Source: Paulinella micropora
Taxonomy: Eukaryota > Cercozoa > Imbricatea > Euglyphida > Paulinellidae
Reading direction: 5' to 3'
DNA: 64,000 nucleotides
NCBI GenBank assembly: GCA_019918135.1
Contig: WBZZ01001363.1
Location: 89,501-153,500, forward strand
The notes beneath the pieces are model-generated. The model was not told the origin of the DNA. It searched no databases and saw only the letters and a list, made by a program, of their open reading frames with translations. Made by a program: the position numbers and the translations under genes. Shown piece after piece: positions 30,404 through 41,977 of the stretch; position 1 is the first letter of the stretch, and each line of letters begins with the position of its first letter.

Positions 30404-31868
30404 ACTTTTATGCATAAAAGTCACAAGCACAGACAAGCTCAAATGAGATTTTACCTTCTTAGTACTTGGCTTCTTCTTGCGCCTTCTTGTCTTGCTCGGT
30501 CACGTTCTTGCCGAACTTGGCCTTGAGTTTCATTTTCTTGGGTTTCTTGCCAACAGGAGAAAGCTTGCTCGTGTCTGGAGTCAAATCGAGATCCTTCCTC
30601 TTCCTGCTTAAATTCAAAGGCGACGACCCAGTAGAGGTTGATGACGGAGAAGAAGATTTTCCCAAGGATGCAGAGGGGTGAACAGGCAGTGTCAATTTTG
30701 GGGACTTTGGCAGAATTTTCAAGCCTGGACCCACACCGGAGGTCTGAGACTGCTCGTCATCGTCGTCGTCATCACCCTCGTTCTCCTGAGTCTTCCTTTG
30801 ACTGAATGGTACCTGGGCAGAGGTTGCTTGCTCGACAAAGACAATGCGCGAGGCGGGGCACGTACTTCCTTCTTCCCCACGTCGCCTTGTTTTTTCTCAC
30901 TTGCCTTTTTCCTGTCTGCTCGTCTGGCAGTTCAGCGTCGCCTTCTTCTTTGCCGTCCTTTGCAGCAACTGTCGATGCAGCTCCAAACGCTGAATCTCCC
31001 TGTTGAGACTCACCGAGCAAAGGGCTTTGAGGAACCACCTCGTCATCTTCACGTTCCTGTTCCTGCAAAAGAAAAAAAAATTCAGGTGGCACCACCCACA
31101 CACTGGAACCGGTCATTCCATTTATGCATAAAAGTGGTGAGTGAAATTGGGCTCGGACGGAAAAAGTGGCTCCCAATTGGAAAACCGAAAAAAAGTGAAA
31201 AAGGCAGCCGAGCTTTTATGCATAAAAGTGCCAGCTGAAAATGGTTCAGACCTGTTCCTCAGTGGGATCCACTTGAGCAGCCTTTGCAGCCCTCGCCAGC
31301 AGGATCTCTTTCAGCTTCTTGTTGAGCTTGCCTACAGTTGCCACATGGAATCCATAACCAAAAAAATCACCGCAAACAACGTAGGAAAGGGGGGGGAATG
31401 GGGACGAATTCAACACAGCCACACACAAAGACATCAAACAAGCAAGAAAGCAAACAGAAATCGAAACACACAAGAGAAACACAAGAGGGAGAGAAGTAGA
31501 GAACGAAAAGGAAATGTTTGTTGACCAGTAGGTGCAGCTGTTGTCACACCCTCTTCGAAGATGCGACGCAGATCAGGCTCCCAGGTCACTTGTTGTGGCA
31601 ATTCTTGTGTGTTGCCCGAATGCATGCACCAACCTTCCTCCAAATGGAAGATGATGGTTTGCCTCTTCTCTTCGTGGTAAGCGTGAACGAGCCACATTCG
31701 ACCAGTAGGAGACTTTTTGCTCTCAAACTTGCTGACTTGTCCAGTAAAAGAAGGCAGAATGTTTTGCTCACACGGTGGCAAACTAGCGGGTAGGACAATC
31801 AAGTCACACTCGTAGTAGATCCACCAGTACCGAGCGTCCTTCCCAGATTCAACTTTTTTTTGAGCCAT
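30404..31868 (-). pseudogene. 5' part of methyltransferase gene, unit 2 side
   Basis: Same exons as in unit 1 (ATG 31868), plus the Lys-rich segment LSRKRKDLDLTPDTSKLSPV (about 30550-30620) and the intron with the palindrome at 30404. The sequence after that intron leaves the gene at a junction shared by all units (about 30330-30385), so catalytic parts are absent. It has a 70-base insertion relative to the 13311 fragment (KILPKSPKLTLPVHPSASLG). Confidence 0.65.
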
Positions 31869-34692
31869 TGTCGCAAAGCAGTTTTGGGCTGTCGAGAAAA
31901 ACAGAGAAAAGGCCGAGAGGGACTTTTTGCTCTCAAGGAAAACAAAAATTGCCCTGAGCTAAAAACATGGTTTTTTTTTTGTCGTTTCATAATCTCGGGC
32001 CGCGGGATTCCAAATTTGAAGTACGGTTCGGATTGGCCCAAACAGGCATTTCCGAACTAACAACTTGAAAAATGATTAGCCCAAAGCAGTTTTGTGGCAC
32101 TGGTGCCACTGGACGTCCCCTTTGGACCCGCCCGGATTAGCGTTTATGCATAAAAGTTCCACATTCAACTCAGCCCAAACCTGTTTTTTTTTTTTTTTTT
32201 TTTTTGAAAAAATCAAAGCTGAAAAGGCAATTTGGAGCTTGTATGCATAAAATTTCCATGTTCACACTTGACTTAGACAGCTTTTCATATGCATGACTTC
32301 TGAAAATGCATGTTTTTCAGATCCTTAAGCGCGATTACCTTTCTACACTGAGAGCTCATTTCAAAGCCCTCGCACAACAGCTTGAGAGCCAGCCACATCG
32401 ACCTCCAGACGACGAGATCGTTCAAGGCGACCTAAAACTGCGCAAAAGTTCTACAAGTACAGTACCCAAACCTTTGTTGAGCAACCTTGAAATGAAAACA
32501 ATTGTTTTGGCAGGCGACTTTTTGGGGTTTGGATTCGAGGCGTGGCTGAAAACGTTTGCTCCAGATCGACTTCACCGCTACTGGAAAAAGATTGCGTCAT
32601 TCCAAGACGGTCGTGGGGGTACTCAAAAGTTGGACGAAGTAAAGGCAAGATACCTGATCGCGGAAGGGAAACATTTGTTTGCTTCGTTCTTTGTCTTCAC
32701 GGTGTTTCAGCAAGGACGACGTTTCACACACTGGGAGGTTGATCTGTGCCTCGAACTAAAACATCGTGGTCTCAGCAGAGAAGGGATCGATGTTCTCTCT
32801 TCTGCGGGCAGAATTCTTCCTTTGCGAAGCTTTGATGTGCACAGAAGCAAACGACTTGAAACTGTGATGGAAACAATCAGGTAACCAAGGCGTAAACTCT
32901 CACGAAAAACCATTGCACTCCTTGTTGAACACATTTTTGTCACTCACTCTTTGTTGAACACATTTTTTGACAGTCAGTCTTGGCTTCAAGAGCAGGACCT
33001 GAAGGTTTTTGAAGTTGTCACCAGGCAACAACTGCTTTGTACACTGCTAACTGAAATGTTTTCAGTGAAAGGGCAGACATTTTCAGCCAAAACCGAACGA
33101 GTCTGAAAAAAGCTTGTAGTTCCAAACCGGACAGGGGACTTTGTGCACAAAAGCACAAAGTTAGGCCAGTCCATTTTGGAACAGTTACATGTTCAAACGG
33201 TAGCAGTTTTAAAAAAATTCAGGTGGCACCACCCACACACTGGAACCGGTCATTCCATTTATGCATAAAAGTGGTGAGTGAAATTCGGCTCGGACGGAAA
33301 AAGTGGACCCCAATTGGAAAACCGAAAAAAACGTGAAAAAGGCAGCCGAGCCGATCCCAACATGGAACTTTTATGCATAAAGGAGCCAGCTGCAGATGGT
33401 CCAGACATGTCTGAACCGAACAGTTTGATTGTCGTGAATCGAGGTGTGTGTGATTTCTTTCAAAAAGGCAGTGAAACATGTTGAAACCACTCATGATGTG
33501 CATAAACATGCTAGTTCAGAAACAGCCAAGGCAGATGTCAGGGTGATTTCAGTGGAGCATGCAAATTTCTTGAATGATGAAAACAGTGAATTTCAAGGCT
33601 TGCATTGTTTTTTCAATGTGTCTCTTTTTAAAACTTCCCTCAGTGCAAAAACACAAGCATCTGAGTAAACCAGCATCACTGCACCTGTCAACATGCTGCT
33701 GTGCTAGGCAAAACGAAGCCCGTACTGACGTGATCTGGTCTACTTGGTTCGACAACTTTGCAACGAGTCTGAAGTTTCGCAATGTTGGTGTTCCCAATTT
33801 GGGAGTGGGCCCGTACAACAACGGACTGTGGACTGTTGTGGGAGTAATTCAGTCGCAGCGGTTGCAGCCTCCCAGCTTAGTGTGGAACGACTGCAAGAGA
33901 AACGCAATCCTTGATGATCTTTTTGAGCATGCTTTGACGGAACTTACACGAAGTAAGATGCACGAGTTGCAAACCAGGAATCCAGACTTTTTGCAATGTT
34001 TTCAACAATCTGCTTCAAAGGAATCAAACAGAATTCCGCTCCGGTTGCATGTCAGTCTTTCCATCGACAACGATCCTGCAAACAAGGGAACTGTTTTTTT
34101 CGGTGTGCGGTTGGAAGACAAAAACATCGTGTCGAATGACGCGTTGATTCGTTTTTTGCAAAAGCTTGCAGCGGATCAAAGACAGGACGAAGAGCCCCGT
34201 TACAAGCTCTACACGGTGGATTCCAACATTTACAAAAGAATTCTCAAGGTGTGTTTTTTCAAGTGGTGACGAAGTTGTGCAAGAACAGCTTTTGCAAATG
34301 TGTGGTTTTTGCATGCAACGTTCGACTTGAGCGGATGCTTTGCTCACCTGAAGTCTTGGATGTGTGTGTTTCTCAGGCACTGGCATGTGCACAAGTTCTT
34401 GTGCATTTTGCTTTGGCGTGAGTTCAAGCGCCAAGTGTTCGGCCCGTTTTGGCATGAACTGTTTCCTGACAAAAAATTCCGCATCAAGCCCCGACTGAAG
34501 ACAATCACTGAAATCATGGCTTACCTGCGACTAGCTTACCCTTACGTGAGAAAGGACATCCAGGACAGCTCTGACAACGCGGCCCTTCCAGAAGAAGCCA
34601 GAAAAGCCAGCGAGGTCTTTTGACGTTGTTTGAGTGGTTCATGCCCGTGGTAAGTCTTTTGCTCAGCTGTACTGTTGCAGAGTGCAGTGTAG

Positions 34693-34723
<31 letters not shown>

Positions 34724-35940
34724 GCAGGCCCAGGACCTGGGTTGCGTCATTCGTGAAAACATGCCCAAACAAATTTGGGTGTACTTGCACAGAGCTTTGC
34801 ATGTGTTGTTGCACTTCAAAGCCAACGAGTACACACATGTCCTGACGTTGCACCTGCTGATGTTGAACTACTGGCGAAGTTTAAACCACCCTGCTTGGCG
34901 AGCGTTCCAGCATGATCCCAGGTTGTTCTCGGAAGAAAAATGTGAACGAATCTCAGCACCGTCGCGAAGCATTCTTTGAGCGACCCGATGCGGTTTTACC
35001 TTGAACATGTACAGCAAACGCTGTTGTTGCTGACCCACAGTCGTGAAAACCTGGGCGAAAGCTCCTGTAACCAGGACGGGCAGAAGATTGACCCTCGGGG
35101 TCCAGAGGTCGAGACGGCGTACAATTTTTTACTGGAGCTTGTTGCAAGCATTAAAGTGGGAACTGCGAGAATGTACCCTGTTGGCGCAGCCGAAGACTGG
35201 GATTCCAGGGATGACATGAAGAACAGGCTTGTTCCATTCGAGATCAAGTTGCAAGTCAAGAATGACGTTCTGCCTCAGTTCGACCGAAACGTCCAGCGCT
35301 GCAAGCGCCTTTCGGTTTTGAACTGGCTTGTCACTGTTCGCGCAGCAATTGAGGATGGAGTCGTTGCTGCCTTGACCAAGGGAAGAGATGTCGTACGAAA
35401 GGGAAGAGATGTCCTGCGTTGCTGCCTTGACCAAGGTCCTCGTTTCTGAACAACACATGGCACTTTTATGCATAAAAGTCACAAGCACAGACAAGCTCAA
35501 ATGAGATTTTACCTTCTTAGTACTTGGCTTCTTCTTGCGCCTTCTTGTCTTGCTCGGTCACGTTCTTGCCGAACTTGGTCTTGAGTTTCATTTTCTTGGG
35601 TTTCTTGCCAACAGGAGAAAGCTTGCTCGTGTCTGGAGTCAAATCGAGATCCTTCCTCTTCCTGCTTAAATTCAAAGGCGACGACCCAGTAGAGGTTGAT
35701 GACGGAGAAGAAGATTTTCCCAAGGATGCAGAGGGGTGAACAGGCAGTGTCAATTTTGGGGACTTTGGCAGAATTTTCAAGCCTGGACCCACACCGGAGG
35801 TCTGAGACTGCTCGTCATCGTCGTCGTCATCACCCTCGTTCTCCTGAGTCTCCCTTTGACTGAATGGTACCTGGGCAGAGGTTGCTTGCTCGACAAAGAC
35901 AATGCGCGAGGCGGGGCACGTACTTCCTTCTTCCCCACGT
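30883..35940. repeat. Array unit 2
   Basis: Second copy. Its palindrome at about 33368 reads CTTTTATGCATAAAGG, with one changed base that unit 3 shares (38420) and units 1 and 4 do not. Confidence 0.95.
32321..35449 (+). CDS. Transposase-candidate gene, unit 2 copy
   Basis: Near-identical copy of 27262-30390 with the same splice sites; differences are single residues such as WKKIASF for WEKIASF. Confidence 0.5.
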
Positions 35941-36926
35941 CGCCTTGTTTTTTCTCACTTGCCTTTTTCCTGTCTGCTCGTCTGGCAGTTCAGCGTCGCC
36001 TTCTTCTTTGCCGTCCTTTGCAGCAACTGTCGATGCAGCTCCAAACGCTGAATCTCCCTGTTGAGACTCACCGAGCAAAGGGCTTTGAGGAACCACCTCG
36101 TCATCTTCACGTTCCTGTTCCTGCAAAAGAAAAAAAAATTCAGGTGGCACCACCCACACACTGGAACCGGTCATTCCATTTATGCATAAAAGTTGTGAGT
36201 GAAATTGGGCTCGGACGGAAAAAGTGGCTCCCAATTGGAAAACCGAAAAAAAGTGAAAAAGGCAGCCGAGCTTTTATGCATAAAAGTGCCAGCTGAAAAT
36301 GGTTCAGACCTGTTCCTCAGTGGGATCCACTTGAGCAGCCTTTGCAGCCCTCGCCAGCAGGATCTCTTTCAGCTTCTTGTTGAGCTTGCCTACAGTTGCC
36401 ACATGGAATCCATAACCGAAAAAATCACCGCAAACAACGTAGGAAAGGGGGGGGAAATGGGACGAATTCAACACAGCCACACACAAAGACATCAAACAAG
36501 CAAGAAAGCAAACAGAAATCGAAACACACAAGAGAAACACAAGAGGGAGAGAAGTAGAGAACGAAAAGGAAATGTTTGTTGACCAGTAGGTGCAGCTGTT
36601 GTCACACCCTCTTCGAAGATGCGACGCAGATCAGGCTCCCAGGTCACTTGTTGTGGCAATTCTTGTGTGTTGCCCGAATGCATGCACCAACCTTCCTCCA
36701 AATGGAAGATGATGGTTTGCCTCTTCTCTTCGTGGTAAGCGTGAACGAGCCACATTCGACCAGTAGGAGACTTTTTGCTCTCAAACTTGCTGACTTGTCC
36801 AGTAAAAGAAGGCAGAATGTTTTGCTCACACGGTGGCAAACTAGCGGGTAGGACAATCAAGTCACACTCGTAGTAGATCCACCAGTACCGAGCGTCCTTC
36901 CCAGATTCAACTTTTTTTTGAGCCAT
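35462..36926 (-). pseudogene. 5' part of methyltransferase gene, unit 3 side
   Basis: Copy of 30404-31868 with ATG 36926; the same missing catalytic part and the same intron palindrome at its 3' end. Confidence 0.65.
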
Positions 36927-39900
36927 TGTCGCAAAGCAGTTTTGGGCTGTCGAGAAAAACAGAGAAAAGGCCGAGAGGGACTTTTTGCTCTCAAGGAAAA
37001 CAAAAATTGCCCTGAGCTAAAAACATGGTTTTTTTTTGTCGTTTCATAATCTCGGGCCGCGGGATTCCAAATTTGAAGTACGGTTCGGATTGGCCCAAAC
37101 AGGCATTTCCGAACTAACAACTTGAAAAATGATTAGCCCAAAGCAGTTTTGTGGCACTGGTGCCACTGGACGTCCCCTTTGGACCCGCCCGGATTAGCGT
37201 TTATGCATAAAAGTTCCACATTCAACTCAGCCCAAACCTGTTTTTTCTTTTTTTTTTAAAAAAAATCAAAGCTGAAAAGGCAATTTGGAGCTTGTATGCA
37301 TAAAAGTTCCATGTTCACACTTGACTTAGACAGCTTTTCATATGCATGACTTCTGAAAATGCATGTTTTTCAGATCCTTAAGCGCGATTACCTTTCTACA
37401 CTGAGAGCTCATTTCAAAGCCCTCGCACAACAGCTTGAGAGCCAGCCACATCGACCTCCAGACGACGAGATCGTTCAAGGCGACCTAAAACTGCGCAAAA
37501 GTTCTACAAGTACAGTACCCAAACCTTTGTTGAGCAACCTTGAAATGAAAACAATTGTTTTGGCAGGCGACTTTTTGGGGTTTGGATTCGAGGCGTGGCT
37601 GAAAACGTTTGCTCCAGATCGACTTCACCGCTACTGGAAAAAGATTGCGTCATTCCAAGACGGTCGTGGGGGTACTCAAAAGTTGGACGAAGTAAAGGCA
37701 AGATACCTGATCGCGGAAGGGAAACATTTGTTTGCTTCGTTCTTTGTCTTCACGGTGTTTCAGCAAGGACGACGTTTCACACACTGGGAGGTTGATCTGT
37801 GCCTCGAACTAAAACATCGTGGTCTCAGCAGAGAAGGGATCGATGTTCTCTCTTCTGCGGGCAGAATTCTTCCTTTGCGAAGCTTTGATGTGCACAGAAG
37901 CAAACGACTTGAAACTGTGATGGAAACAATCAGGTAACCAAGGCGTAAACTCTCACGAAAAACCATTGCACTCCTTGTTGAACACATTTTTGTCACTCAC
38001 TCTTTGTTGAACACATTTTTTGACAGTCAGTCTTGGCTTCAAGAGCAGGACCTGAAGGTTTTTGAAGTTGTCACCAGGCAACAACTGCTTTGTACACTGC
38101 TAACTGAAATGTTTTCAGTGAAAGGGCAGACATTTTCAGCCAAAACCGAACGAGTCTGAAAAAAGCTTGTAGTTCCAAACCGGACAGGGGACTTTGTGCA
38201 CAAAAGCACAAAGTTAGGCCAGTCCATTTTGGAACAGTTACATGTTCAAACGGTAGCAGTTTTAAAAAAATTCAGGTGGCACCACCCACACACTGGAACC
38301 GGTCATCCCATTTATGCATAAAAGTGGTGAGTGAAATTCGGCTCGGACGGAAAAAGTGGACCCCAATTGGAAAACCGAAAAAAACGTGAAAAAGGCAGCC
38401 GAGCCGATCCCAACATGGAACTTTTATGCATAAAGGAGCCAGCTGCAGATGGTCCAGACATGTCTGAACCGAACAGTTTGATTGTCGTGAATCGAGGTGT
38501 GTGTGATTTCTTTCAAAAAGGCAGTGAAGCATGTTGAAACCACTCATGATGTGCATAAACATGCTAGTTCAGAAACAGCCAAGGCAGATGTCAGGGTGAT
38601 TTCAGTGGAGCATGCAAATTTCTTGAATGATGAAAACAGTGAATTTCAAGGCTTGCATTGTTTTTTCAATGTGTCTCTTTTTAAAACTTCCCTCAGTGCA
38701 AAAACACAAGCATCTGAGTAAACCAGCATCACTGCACCTGTCAACATGCTGCTGTGCTAGGCAAAACGAAGCCCGTACTGACGTGATCTGGTCTACTTGG
38801 TTCGACAACTTTGCAACGAGTCTGAAGTTTCGCAGTGTTGGTGTTCCCAATTTGGGAGTGGGCCCGTACAACAACGGACTGTGGACTGTTGTGGGTGTAA
38901 TTCAGTCGCAGCGGTTGCAGCCTCCCAGCTTAGTGTGGAACGACTGCAAGAGAAACGCAATCCTTGATGATCTTTTTGAGCATGCTTTGACGGAACTTAC
39001 ACGAAGTAAGATGCACGAGTTGCAAACCAGGAATCCAGACTTTTTGCAATGTTTTCAACAATCTGCTTCAAAGGAATCAAACAGAATTCCGCTCCGGTTG
39101 CATGTCAGTCTTTCCATCGACAACGATCCTGCAAACAAGGGAACTGTTTTTTTCGGTGTGCGGTTGGAAGACAAAAACATCGTGTCGAATGACGCGTTGA
39201 TTCGTTTTTTGCAAAAGCTTGCAGCGGATCAAAGACAGGACGAAGAGCCCCGTTACAAGCTCTACACGGTGGATTCCAACATTTACAAAAGAATTCTCAA
39301 GGTGTGTTTTTTCAAGTGGTGACGAAGTTGTGCAAGAACAGCTTTTGCAAATGTGTGGTTTTTGCATGCAACGTTCGACTTGAGCGGATGCTTTGCTCAC
39401 CTGAAGTCTTGGATGTGTGTGTTTCTCAGGCACTGGCATGTGCACAAGTTCTTGTGCATTTTGCTTTGGCGTGAGTTCAAGCGCCAAGTGTTCGGCCCGT
39501 TTTGGCATGAACTGTTTCCTGACAAAAAATTCCGCATCAAGCCCCGACTGAAGACAATCACTGAAATCATGGCTTACCTGCGACTAGCTTACCCTTACGT
39601 GAGAAAGGACATCCAGGACAGCTCTGACAACGCGGCCCTTCCAGAAGAAGCCAGAAAAGCCAGCGAGGTCTTTTGACGTTGTTTGAGTGGTTCATGCCCG
39701 TGGTAAGTCTTTTGCTCAGCTGTACTGTTGCAGAGTGCAGTGTAGTTGTTGTTGTTGTTGTTGTTGTTGTTGTGCAGGCCCAGGACCTGGGTTGCGTCAT
39801 TCGTGAAAACATGCCCAAACAAATTTGGGTGTACTTGCACAGAGCTTTGCATGTGTTGTTGCACTTCAAAGCCAACGAGTACACACATGTCCTGACGTTG

Positions 39901-40990
39901 CACCTGCTGATGTTGAACTACTGGCGAAGTTTAAACCACCCTGCTTGGCGAGCGTTCCAGCATGATCCCAGGTTGTTCTCGGAAGAAAAATGTGAACGAA
40001 TCTCAGCACCGTCGCGAAGCATTCTTTGAGCGACCCGATGCGGTTTTACCTTGAACATGTACAGCAAACGCTGTTGTTGCTGACCCACAGTCGTGAAAAC
40101 CTGGGCGAAAGCTCCTGTAACCAGGACGGGCAGAAGATTGACCCTCGGGGTCCAGAGGTCGAGACGGCGTACAATTTTTTACTGGAGCTTGTTGCAAGCA
40201 TTAAAGTGGGAACTGCGAGAATGTACCCTGTTGGCGCAGCCGAAGACTGGGATTCCAGGGATGACATGAAGAACAGGCTTGTTCCATTCGAGATCAAGTT
40301 GCAAGTCAAGAATGACGTTCTGCCTCAGTTCGACCGAAACGTCCAGCGCTGCAAGCGCCTTTCGGTTTTGAACTGGCTTGTCACTGTTCGCGCAGCAATT
40401 GAGGATGGAGTCGTTGCTGCCTTGACCAAGGGAAGAGATGTCGTACGAAAGGGAAGAGATGTCCTGCGTTGCTGCCTTGACCAAGGTCCTCGTTTCTGAA
40501 CAACACATGGCACTTTTATGCATAAAAGTCACAAGCACAGACAAGCTCAAATGAGATTTTACCTTCTTAGTACTTGGCTTCTTCTTGCGCCTTCTTGTCT
40601 TGCTCGGTCACGTTCTTGCCGAACTTGGTCTTGAGTTTCATTTTCTTGGGTTTCTTGCCAACAGGAGAAAGCTTGCTCGTGTCTGGAGTCAAATCGAGAT
40701 CCTTCCTCTTCCTGCTTAAATTCAAAGGCGACGACCCAGTAGAGGTTGATGACGGAGAAGAAGATTTTCCCAAGGATGCAGAGGGGTGAACAGGCAGTGT
40801 CAATTTTGGGGACTTTGGCAGAATTTTCAAGCCTGGACCCACACCGGAGGTCTGAGACTGCTCGTCATCGTCGTCGTCATCACCCTCGTTCTCCTGAGTC
40901 TTCCTTTGACTGAATGGTACCTGGGCAGAGGTTGCTTGCTCGACAAAGACAATGCGCGAGGCGGGGCACGTACTTCCTTCTTCCCCACGT
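35941..40990. repeat. Array unit 3
   Basis: Third copy, eight bases shorter through shorter T and GTT runs. It shares the changed palindrome base with unit 2. Confidence 0.95.
37374..40499 (+). CDS. Transposase-candidate gene, unit 3 copy
   Basis: Near-identical copy; one GTT fewer in the microsatellite before the last acceptor and one residue change (FRSVGVP for FRNVGVP). Confidence 0.5.
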
Positions 40991-41977
40991 CGCCTTGTTT
41001 TTTCTCACTTGCCTTTTTCCTGTCTGCTCGTCTGGCAGTTCAGCGTCGCCTTCTTCTTTGCCGTCCTTTGCAGCAACTGTCGATGCAGCTCCAAACGCTG
41101 AATCTCCCTGTTGAGACTCACCGAGCAAAGGGCTTTGAGGAACCACCTCGTCATCTTCACGTTCCTGTTCCTGCAAAAGAAAAAAAAATTCAGGTGGCAC
41201 CACCCACACACTGGAACCGGTCATTCCATTTATGCATAAAAGTGGTGAGTGAAATTGGGCTCGGACGGAAAAAGTGGCTCCCAATTGGAAAACCGAAAAA
41301 AAGTGAAAAAGGCAGCCGAGCTTTTATGCATAAAAGTGCCAGCTGAAAATGGTTCAGACCTGTTCCTCAGTGGGATCCACTTGAGCAGCCTTTGCAGCCC
41401 TCGCCAGCAGGATCTCTTTCAGCTTCTTGTTGAGCTTGCCTACAGTTGCCACATGGAATCCATAACCGAAAAAATCACCGCAAACAACGTAGGAAAGGGG
41501 GGGGAATGGGGACGAATTCAAACACAGCCACACACAAAGACATCAAACAAGCAAGAAAGCAAACAGAAATCGAAACACACAAGAGAAACACAAGAGGGAG
41601 AGAAGTAGAGAACGAAAAGGAAATGTTTGTTGACCAGTAGGTGCAGCTGTTGTCACACCCTCTTCGAAGATGCGACGCAGATCAGGCTCCCAGGTCACTT
41701 GTTGTGGCAATTCTTGTGTGTTGCCCGAATGCATGCACCAACCTTCCTCCAAATGGAAGATGATGGTTTGCCTCTTCTCTTCGTGATAAGCGTGAACGAG
41801 CCACATTCGACCAGTAGGAGACTTTTTGCTCTCAAACTTGCTGACTTGTCCAGTAAAAGAAGGCAGAATGTTTTGCTCACACGGTGGCAAACTAGCGGGT
41901 AGGACAATCAAGTCACACTCGTAGTAGATCCACCAGTACCGAGCGTCCTTCCCAGATTCAACTTTTTTTTGAGCCAT
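40512..41977 (-). pseudogene. 5' part of methyltransferase gene, unit 4 side
   Basis: Copy of 30404-31868 with ATG 41977; same organisation. Confidence 0.65.

Larger units (their letters stand above)
25828..30882. repeat. Array unit 1
   Basis: First copy; starts inside the third exon of the minus-strand gene. It differs from the other copies at a few positions, e.g. ACCCGTCATT near 26051 where others have ACCGGTCATT. Confidence 0.95.
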
